Of a stretch of 5,046 nt of DNA, positions 1 through 4,313 are shown piece after piece. The notes below the pieces were generated by a model. The model had not been told where the DNA came from, ran no database searches, and saw only the letters and a list, made by a program, of their open reading frames with translations. Position 1 is the first letter of the stretch. The number at the start of each line of letters is the position of its first letter. The position numbers and the translations under genes were made by a program. Source of the stretch: Alphaproteobacteria bacterium UBA685 (GTDB taxonomy: Bacteria; Pseudomonadota; Alphaproteobacteria; Puniceispirillales; Puniceispirillaceae); contig DBMZ01000111.1 of NCBI GenBank assembly GCA_002299005.1, positions 1-5,046 of the forward strand, in the 5' to 3' direction.

Positions 1-437
1 TCTTGAAAGGCTGAAAATCCTTTGGGAGAGAAACCGGCGCCAAAACCACCATTTTGGAAAGACGCGGCTTTTGCCTTCATGCCTGCTTGAAAGCGTTTGG
101 CAATTGCGAGGCCGATGATGGTTCTAATGCCCGGCATAAAACATAAAAAGCCAAGCATATCTGTCACATAACCGGGGATAAGCATCAAAACCGCGCCCAC
201 AAGCAAGGAAAGTGAGCTTGCGATAGCGGGGCTTTTTGGTTGGCCCTTGGCGATATCGGCGCGTAATTCTGCCATGACGATCGCTGATTGACTGCGCAAT
301 AGGTGGATGCCAATCGCCGCGGTCACAAAGATCCCGATAAAGGCCAACAAGCCGCCTATGGCATCGACAACATGTGCCATTGCTTCAAATTCAATCCAGC
401 CATAGAGGATAAAAGTGATTATGGCGTAAAGTACCAT
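1..437 (-). CDS. fxsA: FxsA family cytoplasmic membrane protein, 5' part (C-terminus beyond window)
   Basis: Reading the minus strand from ATG at 437, the frame stays open for 145 codons to the window edge, so the stop lies outside. The protein is a small polytopic inner-membrane protein. Hydrophobic stretches lie at about residues 2-14, 25-47 and 75-112, and the family pattern is visible: IE near residue 15, a TAAIGIHLLRSQ segment after the second stretch, then LIPGYVTDMLGF and MPGIR near residues 90-110. In E. coli, FxsA overproduction relieves exclusion of phage T7 by the F plasmid; its native role is unknown. The tail after MPGIR turns basic, then Gly/Phe-rich, as is usual for cytoplasmic tails of this family. 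The start is supported by a strong AAAGGAG at 446-452, 8 bases upstream. It is divergent from the Tim44-like gene, a common alphaproteobacterial arrangement. Identity is secure; function is not. Confidence 0.9.
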   Translation of the reverse strand, partial: MVLYAIITFILYGWIEFEAMAHVVDAIGGLLAFIGIFVTAAIGIHLLRSQSAIVMAELRADIAKGQPKSPAIASSLSLLVGAVLMLIPGYVTDMLGFLCFMPGIRTIIGLAIAKRFQAGMKAKAASFQNGGFGAGFSPKGFSAFQ

Positions 438-445
438 TTTTATAG

Positions 446-452
446 CTCCTTT
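446..452 (-). promoter_or_regulatory. Ribosome binding site of fxsA
   Basis: On the minus strand AAAGGAG lies 8 bases before the ATG at 437. This near-consensus Shine-Dalgarno sequence fixes the start of fxsA. Confidence 0.8.
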
Positions 453-477
453 GCTTGCCCTTTGCCGCGTTTGTGCC

Positions 478-495
478 TATCTCTAGTAAGAGATA
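478..495. repeat. Perfect 7-bp inverted repeat in the divergent fxsA / Tim44 spacer
   Basis: TATCTCT and AGAGATA are exact inverted copies separated by AGTA. The element lies roughly midway in the 80-base spacer between the two divergent starts (437 and 518). Its right arm overlaps GATAAT at 492-497, which resembles a -10 box for the Tim44-like gene, although no convincing -35 accompanies it. Position and symmetry fit an operator for a dimeric regulator serving either or both genes. A small RNA hairpin is the alternative; there is no T-tract, so it is not an intrinsic terminator. The symmetry is seen directly; the role is inferred. Confidence 0.45.
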
Positions 496-517
496 ATTAT
501 TCCTTCACTTTTAACAT

Positions 518-1219
518 ATGGGGATTGCTGTGCCCTTTGTCGATATATTGATATTCGCTATTATCGCTATTTTCCTCGGATTGCGCCTGCGCAACATCCT
601 TGGCAGTCGTGATGGCTATGAACAAACACCCGAAGAAATGGGGCAAAACCGCGCAAAACGCGATATGTCCGATGCGGCTGAGGCTGACAGAGACGCGTTT
701 GATGAGGGGCAGAAAAAAGTTGTGCCCCTTCGCCCTGCCGCCCCTTCAGGCTCTGGTATTACAGCGATTAAGCAAGCTGATCCGTCTTTTCAAGAAGATC
801 AATTCATGCAAGGGGCAGCCTCTGCCTTTGCGATGGTGCTGAATGCCTATGCTGAGGGTGATTTAAGCCAATTGCGCCGCTTGCTGGGCTATGATTTGTT
901 CAATGAATTCTCAGAGGCTATTCGCCAACGGAATGTGGAGAATGAAAGCCTGTCATTGGTGATTGACCAAATTGATGATGTGCAAATTCTCGATGGTGAA
1001 TTGGTGGATGGCATCGCGTCTGTGAATGTGCGCTTTGTCAGCCAGCAAACACGTCGTTTGTTTGACGCGCAGGGTGATGAGATTATCGATGATAGCTCAC
1101 ATAATGAGACTGTCATTGATGTATGGACATTTGAGCGGGATACACAAATCGCTGATCCAAACTGGAAGCTTGTCGAGACTTCATCAGAAGCCGGTAGCGA
1201 AGGCGGAGAGGATGATTAA
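518..1219 (+). CDS. Tim44-like domain inner-membrane protein (TimA type)
   Basis: A 233-residue protein with one N-terminal transmembrane segment (about residues 5-23), a charged, probably disordered linker (24-87), and a C-terminal Tim44-like domain (about 88-221). The domain begins FQEDQFMQGAASAF and ends with the characteristic DVWTFERD ... DPNWKLVET. The tail is acidic (EAGSEGGEDD). Bacterial members are homologues of the mitochondrial import-motor subunit Tim44 and are anchored in the inner membrane facing the cytoplasm; the Caulobacter protein is called TimA. No bacterial import function is established. The ATG at 518 gives the family's usual short N-terminus before the membrane helix, but it has no clear Shine-Dalgarno; an in-frame GTG at 530 is a less likely alternative. 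The stop directly abuts the Smr gene, so the two are almost certainly co-transcribed. Family identity is strong; physiological role is unknown. Confidence 0.9.
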   Translation: MGIAVPFVDILIFAIIAIFLGLRLRNILGSRDGYEQTPEEMGQNRAKRDMSDAAEADRDAFDEGQKKVVPLRPAAPSGSGITAIKQADPSFQEDQFMQGAASAFAMVLNAYAEGDLSQLRRLLGYDLFNEFSEAIRQRNVENESLSLVIDQIDDVQILDGELVDGIASVNVRFVSQQTRRLFDAQGDEIIDDSSHNETVIDVWTFERDTQIADPNWKLVETSSEAGSEGGEDD

Positions 1220-1783
1220 GTGTGCGCCAAGAGCACAAAAGATGACAAAGATCTTTGGGCAGAGGTGACCAAGAGCGTTACCCCTGCCAAAAGAGATGAC
1301 GTGCTTTTTAAAGCGACAAACGCATCAAAAAAAATTCCCCAAACCGCAAAAGCCAAAAAAGCGCACGCACAAGCACATGTGAAGCCAGCGCTTAAAACGC
1401 ATGTTAAGCCTGAGACAAATCCAGCTGATTTGCGCTCGGCCCGCCCTGTGATGCGCGCTGGCATCGATAATGCCTCGGCAAGACGCCTGACCAAGGGCGC
1501 GTTTGAGATTGATGACACGCTCGATTTGCACGGTAAAACAGAGGCTGTGGCGCATAAAACTTTGTTACAATTTGTGCAAAACGCATCCAGACGGGGCCTT
1601 AGAACCTTGCTGATTATCACAGGCAAGGGGGCAAGAGGCGAAGGTATACTGCGCCGCAAAGTGCCTGAATGGCTCAAAGATTATCCGCTAAAGCCGCACA
1701 TATTGGCGATATCACAAGCAAGCCCCAAAGATGGCGGCGGCGGGGCGCTTTATGTGCGTCTGCGCCGTGCCCGTGATATATAA
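1220..1783 (+). CDS. Smr domain protein (probable nucleic-acid-acting protein)
   Basis: A 187-residue protein. Residues 1-90 are a hydrophilic, Lys/Ala-rich, probably disordered region with two HVKP repeats (53-56, 61-64). Residues about 99-183 form the Smr domain: LDLHG (101-105), TGKG (134-137), GILRRKVPEWL (142-152) and ALYVRLRR (176-183). Smr domains occur at the C-terminus of MutS2 and as stand-alone proteins; characterised ones cleave DNA or RNA, with the DLHG motif important for activity. The usual HGGxG loop reads DGGGG here (171-175), an Asp in place of the conserved His. The start is GTG, zero bases after the Tim44-like stop, with purine-rich GGAGAGG at 1205-1211 as ribosome binding site. 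No in-frame ATG would keep a full-length protein. It is followed after 19 bases by an XRE regulator, a pairing common in Alphaproteobacteria. The domain is certain; the substrate is unknown. Confidence 0.9.
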   Translation: MCAKSTKDDKDLWAEVTKSVTPAKRDDVLFKATNASKKIPQTAKAKKAHAQAHVKPALKTHVKPETNPADLRSARPVMRAGIDNASARRLTKGAFEIDDTLDLHGKTEAVAHKTLLQFVQNASRRGLRTLLIITGKGARGEGILRRKVPEWLKDYPLKPHILAISQASPKDGGGGALYVRLRRARDI

Positions 1784-1802
1784 AAAAAGGGGGGGTAAGG
1801 CG
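1782..1802 (+). promoter_or_regulatory. A7G7 homopolymer and ribosome binding region of the XRE gene
   Basis: Between the Smr stop (1781-1783) and the ATG at 1803 lie seven A (1782-1788) followed at once by seven G (1789-1795), then TAAGGCG. The G-run is 7 bases from the ATG and is the best match to the 16S rRNA tail at usable spacing; TAAGG at 1796-1800 is too close. This supports 1803 as the start. Homopolymers of this length are prone to slippage, which here would alter leader spacing rather than reading frame. Confidence 0.55.
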
Positions 1803-2159
1803 ATGACACCATTTGGAGCTTTGATGCGTCATTGGCGCCAGACCAAAAACAAGACCCTTAGCGAGCAAGCCGCCTTTTTGGAGGTATCAGCCGCTTATTT
1901 ATCATCACTTGAACATGGCAAGCGTGGCAGGCCATCTTTTGCGATGGTTGACCAAATCTGTGTCTTTCTTGATTTGATTTGGGATGAGGCAGAGGCGTTA
2001 AAACAGGCGGCGATGCATTCACATCCAAAACCTGTGATTGATACCTCAGACCTATCACCAGAGGCGGTGCGTCTTGCCAATCTTTTGGCACAGAATATTG
2101 ACCGCCTATCTGAAGAGGCATGCGCTAGCCTGTGTGATGAGGTCACAAACCGCCTCTAA
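1803..2159 (+). CDS. XRE/Cro family helix-turn-helix transcriptional regulator
   Basis: A 118-residue cytoplasmic DNA-binding protein. The N-terminal helix-turn-helix of the Cro/C1 type spans about residues 5-60: TLSEQAAFLEVSAAYLSSLEHGKRGRPS includes the turn and recognition helix, and is followed by IWDEAEALKQAA. A short C-terminal helical part contains TSDLSPEAVRLANLLAQNIDRLSEE, which may mediate dimerisation. This is the conserved alphaproteobacterial regulator that habitually follows the Smr gene; its targets are not known to me. The start is taken as ATG 1803, which gives the typical MTPFGA N-terminus and has a G-rich ribosome binding region 7 bases upstream. An in-frame ATG at 1731 would add 24 atypical residues and overlap the Smr gene by over 50 bases, so it is unlikely. 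Probably co-transcribed with the Smr and Tim44-like genes. No nearby operator could be assigned to it. Confidence 0.88.
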   Translation: MTPFGALMRHWRQTKNKTLSEQAAFLEVSAAYLSSLEHGKRGRPSFAMVDQICVFLDLIWDEAEALKQAAMHSHPKPVIDTSDLSPEAVRLANLLAQNIDRLSEEACASLCDEVTNRL

Positions 2160-2188
2160 GTGGCTATTTTAAGCGCGTTTTAAGGTAT

Positions 2189-2241
2189 CTCTTTTGGGTG
2201 TATTTTGGGTTTCTGTTATACACCTAACACTAGCAAAAGAG
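2189..2241. repeat. Bipartite inverted repeat able to form a 15-bp hairpin
   Basis: The left arm 2189-2203 (CTCTTTTG then GGTGTAT) is matched exactly by two right-arm blocks: ATACACC at 2218-2224 and CAAAAGAG at 2234-2241. The right blocks are separated by a 9-base bulge (2225-2233), and the loop is 14 bases (2204-2217). All 15 pairs are Watson-Crick. No T-run follows on either strand, so an intrinsic terminator is unlikely. It could be a structured transcript end, a leader element for the histidine genes, or a degenerate mobile repeat. The pairing is seen directly; the role is open. Confidence 0.5.
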
Positions 2242-2264
2242 GCAAAAAGCTGTTACATGATAAG

Positions 2265-2296
2265 GGCTATCGCTTGCTATGAGAGCTAAGCGAGCC
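2265..2296. repeat. Bulged 12-bp hairpin upstream of hisB
   Basis: GGCT (2265-2268), CGCTT (2271-2275) and GCT (2276-2278) pair with AGC (2284-2286), AAGCG (2288-2292) and AGCC (2293-2296). There is a two-base bulge on the left, a one-base bulge on the right and a five-base loop ATGAG. It lies about 70 bases before the hisB start and is not followed by T residues. If the his promoter is further upstream, this would sit in the hisB leader RNA. Confidence 0.4.
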
Positions 2297-2363
2297 GAAT
2301 AAAGATGCCATAGCATGCCGCCATATTCACAAGACGGCAGATGGTATAAGGGTGATGATAATT

Positions 2364-2963
2364 ATGAGACAGGCTCAAATTACACGCAAAACCAATGAGA
2401 CCGAAATCACAGTCCAGCTATCGCTAGATGGCACGGGCAAAGCTGATATTGATACAGGCATTGGGTTCCTTGACCATATGTTGGAACAATTGGCGCGTCA
2501 CTCGCTGATGGATATCACGCTAAAGGCGGCGGGTGATTTGCATATTGATGCGCACCACACAACCGAAGATACAGGCTGGGCTATTGGCTCGTGCCTCAAA
2601 GAAGCCCTTGGCGAGCGCAAAGGTATTGGCCGTTATGCGCATGCCTATTTGCCGATGGATGAATGCCTGAGCCGCGTGTCTGTGGATGTATCAGGGCGCC
2701 CGTTTTTGGTCTGGCGCGCTGAATTGCCATCGCCTGTGCTTGGCACGATGGAAACAGAATTATTCCGTGAATGGTTTCAGGCCTTTGCGATGGGCGCTGG
2801 TATCACCTTGCATGTCGAAAATCTCTATGGCGTGAATACGCACCATATTATTGAGAGCATCTATAAGGGTCTGGCGCGCGCATTGCGTCAGGCGATTGAG
2901 ATTGATGAGCGCCAAGGTGACAGGATCCCATCAACAAAGGGAACGCTTGGCGGTAGCCTATAG
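2364..2963 (+). CDS. hisB: Imidazoleglycerol-phosphate dehydratase
   Basis: A 199-residue cytoplasmic enzyme that dehydrates imidazole glycerol phosphate to imidazole acetol phosphate in histidine biosynthesis (EC 4.2.1.19). It is the monofunctional form of normal length, without the phosphatase domain fused in E. coli HisB. Diagnostic segments are [16 protein letters not shown] (32-47), [14 protein letters not shown] (58-71), FLVWRAEL (114-121) and [19 protein letters not shown] (157-175), ending PSTKGTL (189-195). The two metal-binding HHxxE-type clusters (H64, H65, E68 and H160, H161, E164) are intact. The start chosen is ATG 2364, giving the family-typical [15 protein letters not shown] at 2348-2352 and GGTGAT at 2351-2356 lie upstream. 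GTG 2352 and ATG 2355 are in frame but sit on the ribosome binding site. It is first in the histidine cluster here. Confidence 0.96.
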   Translation: MRQAQITRKTNETEITVQLSLDGTGKADIDTGIGFLDHMLEQLARHSLMDITLKAAGDLHIDAHHTTEDTGWAIGSCLKEALGERKGIGRYAHAYLPMDECLSRVSVDVSGRPFLVWRAELPSPVLGTMETELFREWFQAFAMGAGITLHVENLYGVNTHHIIESIYKGLARALRQAIEIDERQGDRIPSTKGTLGGSL

Positions 2964-2970
2964 CGCGCTT

Positions 2971-2977
2971 GGGGGAG
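2971..2977 (+). promoter_or_regulatory. Ribosome binding site deciding the hisH start
   Basis: GGGGGAG lies 8 bases before TTG 2986, in the 22-base gap after the hisB stop. With no ATG or GTG in frame nearby, this site selects TTG 2986 as the start of hisH. Confidence 0.6.
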
Positions 2978-2985
2978 CCCTTATT

Positions 2986-3639
2986 TTGCGTAAAATCGCT
3001 GTTATCGATTACGGGTCTGGGAATCTGCACTCTGTGGTGAATGCTGTGAGGCAAGCGGCACGCAGTAATGGCGCAGATGATGCGGTTATGCTTGCCCAAA
3101 CAGGGGAAGATATTCTAACCGCTGATGCGATTATCTTGCCAGGTGTGGGGCATTTCGCCGATTGTCGCCAAAATCTGCAAAAAGCCGCAGGTCTTGAAGA
3201 GGCGCTTACGGAAATGGTGCAGGTACGAGCGCGGCCATTTTTGGGAATCTGTGTTGGCATGCAAATGCTGGCTGATACAGGTCATGAAGGCCAGCCCATT
3301 GACGGGCTGTCTTGGGTGGCAGGTGATGTGCAAAAATTAGCGCCAGAAGATAAGGCGCTGAAAATCCCGCATATGGGTTGGAATCAGTTGCAAATGACCG
3401 CGCGCCATAAAGACCATCCTGTGATTGCCAATATGTCAGATACCCCGCATGTTTATTTCGTGCATAGCTATCATTTTATTGCCAAACAGGCAGATGATGT
3501 GGTGGCAACATCTGATTATGGGGGGCCTGTGACGGCGATCATTGCCAAGGATGTGATGATTGGTACACAATTCCACCCCGAAAAAAGCCAAGCAGAAGGC
3601 CAAGCCTTTTTGCGCGGTTTTTTGAACTGGCGACCATAG
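2986..3639 (+). CDS. hisH: Imidazole glycerol phosphate synthase glutaminase subunit
   Basis: A 217-residue class I glutamine amidotransferase. It hydrolyses glutamine and channels ammonia to HisF, which converts PRFAR to imidazole glycerol phosphate and AICAR. The catalytic triad is complete: Cys89 in FLGICVGMQML (85-95), and His197 and Glu199 in QFHPEKSQAEG (195-205). KIAVIDYGSGNLHSV (3-17), LPGVGHF (51-57), PHMGWNQL (128-135) and YFVHSYHF (157-164) are further HisH signatures. The start is inferred as TTG 2986: it gives the standard N-terminus MRKIAVIDYGSGN and follows GGGGGAG by 8 bases. The frame is open further upstream, but an ATG start at 2851 would overlap hisB by over 100 bases and add residues unlike HisH. 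It follows hisB after 22 bases and is surely co-transcribed. The partner hisF is not in the window. Confidence 0.95.
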   Translation: MRKIAVIDYGSGNLHSVVNAVRQAARSNGADDAVMLAQTGEDILTADAIILPGVGHFADCRQNLQKAAGLEEALTEMVQVRARPFLGICVGMQMLADTGHEGQPIDGLSWVAGDVQKLAPEDKALKIPHMGWNQLQMTARHKDHPVIANMSDTPHVYFVHSYHFIAKQADDVVATSDYGGPVTAIIAKDVMIGTQFHPEKSQAEGQAFLRGFLNWRP

Positions 3640-3654
3640 TTAGTGGCGACCATA
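3628..3654 (+). repeat. Short tandem duplication across the hisH stop
   Basis: TGGCGACCATA occurs at 3628-3638 and again at 3644-3654, offset by 16 bases. The first copy encodes the last residues of HisH and contributes two bases of its TAG stop. A third, partial GACCA is at 3661. It looks like a local replication-slippage duplication of the gene end, with no evident function. Confidence 0.6.
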
Positions 3655-3674
3655 AATAAAGACCAAATAGCCAT

Positions 3675-3706
3675 CAGATAATAAGGCCGGCAGATAATAA
3701 AGGAGG
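3675..3706 (+). repeat. Imperfect 16-bp tandem repeat carrying the GNAT ribosome binding site
   Basis: CAGATAATAA starts at 3675 and again at 3691. The two 16-base units agree at 13 positions. The second unit ends in AAAGGAGG (3699-3706), an almost perfect Shine-Dalgarno 10 bases before ATG 3717; the first ends in GGCCGG. The period equals that of the repeat just upstream. The repeat is seen directly; any regulatory meaning is speculative. Confidence 0.55.
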
Positions 3707-3716
3707 CATAAAGGCG

Positions 3717-4262
3717 ATGAGCACTGAATTTTCAGCAATGAATAGAGCGCGCGTGACTTTGGAGAATGCCGATTCTCTGAATGCCAATGATTTATCTGAA
3801 TTATGTGATGCGACCGAAGAAGCGATTAAATCGGGTGGTGGTTTTGGCTGGCTGACGGCGCCGCCGCGTAATATCTTGGAAGATTATTGGCGCGGTGTCT
3901 TGCTGATCCCAGAACGTAGCCTCATTCTTGGCAAGGTCGATATGGTCATTGCCGGCTCTGCCCAGATTGTCCGCCCGCCCAAAGCCAATGAAGCACAGGC
4001 CTTTGCTTGCCAGCTGACAACCTTTTTTCTTGCGCCATGGGCACGTGGCTATGGGTTGGCACAAAAGCTGGTGGATGAGGCTGAAGATTTTGCCAAAAGC
4101 CAAGGCTTTTCGGTGATTAACCTTGATGTGCGTGCGACCCAAGAACGCGCCATTCAATCTTTTGAGGCCTGCGGCTTTAAGAGATTTGGCACCAATCCCA
4201 ATTATGCGCTTGTCGATGGGGACTATGTGACAGGCTATTATTATTCGAAAGAAATCCGCTAG
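3717..4262 (+). CDS. GNAT family N-acetyltransferase within the his cluster
   Basis: A 181-residue cytoplasmic protein of the GCN5-related N-acetyltransferase superfamily, which transfers acetyl from acetyl-CoA to an amine. The acetyl-CoA pyrophosphate-binding motif A is visible as LTTFFLAPWARGYGLAQKLV (100-119), with R110-G-Y-G-L-A matching R/QxxGxG/A. It is followed by an amphipathic helix and motif B, INLDVRATQERAIQSFEACGFKRFG (134-158). The N-terminal half (GWLTAPP, YWRGVLLIPERSL) and the IAGSAQIVRPPKANEAQAF segment look like a coherent subfamily rather than a degraded gene. The C-terminus DGDYVTGYYYSKEI is typical. The start is ATG 3717 with AAAGGAGG at 3699-3706; a downstream ATG at 3738 is less well placed. 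It sits between hisH and hisA on the same strand with gaps of 77 and 51 bases, so probably travels in the same transcript. Substrate unknown; no histidine-pathway step requires it. Confidence 0.88.
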   Translation: MSTEFSAMNRARVTLENADSLNANDLSELCDATEEAIKSGGGFGWLTAPPRNILEDYWRGVLLIPERSLILGKVDMVIAGSAQIVRPPKANEAQAFACQLTTFFLAPWARGYGLAQKLVDEAEDFAKSQGFSVINLDVRATQERAIQSFEACGFKRFGTNPNYALVDGDYVTGYYYSKEIR

Positions 4263-4313
4263 GCTCAAAAAGATTATTACCTGATGGGCCGCTTATTATA
4301 AGAGTGTTTGAAG

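Larger units (their letters stand above)
2160..2363. other. Intergenic region between the XRE gene and hisB
   Basis: About 200 bases without a credible gene. It holds a bipartite inverted repeat (2189-2241), a second bulged hairpin (2265-2296) and a short one with arms TGCCG/CGGCA (2316-2320 and 2335-2339). It must contain the 3' end of the upstream transcript and probably the promoter for the histidine genes, but I see no convincing -35/-10 pair and no intrinsic terminator with a T-tract. There is no short ORF rich in His codons, so a classical his attenuator is not supported. Confidence 0.6.

Noticed and set aside
303..551. An 82-codon plus-strand open frame overlapping fxsA and the Tim44-like start
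   Set aside because: It runs antisense to well-supported fxsA and overlaps the next gene out of frame; no ribosome binding site or domain.
1216..1677. A 153-codon open frame on the minus strand opposite the Smr gene
   Set aside because: It lies wholly across the Smr coding sequence, its translation shows no recognisable domain, and the plus-strand gene explains the base pattern.
1731..1802. Longer XRE start at ATG 1731
   Set aside because: The extra 24 residues are unlike the family N-terminus and would overlap the Smr gene; ATG 1803 gives the standard MTPFGA start.
2189..2241. Intrinsic terminator for the XRE transcript
   Set aside because: The stem is strong, but it is bulged and no run of T follows it on either strand.
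2160..2363. A classical his attenuator with a His-rich leader peptide before hisB
   Set aside because: No short frame with a run of CAT/CAC codons and no terminator with a T-tract could be found.
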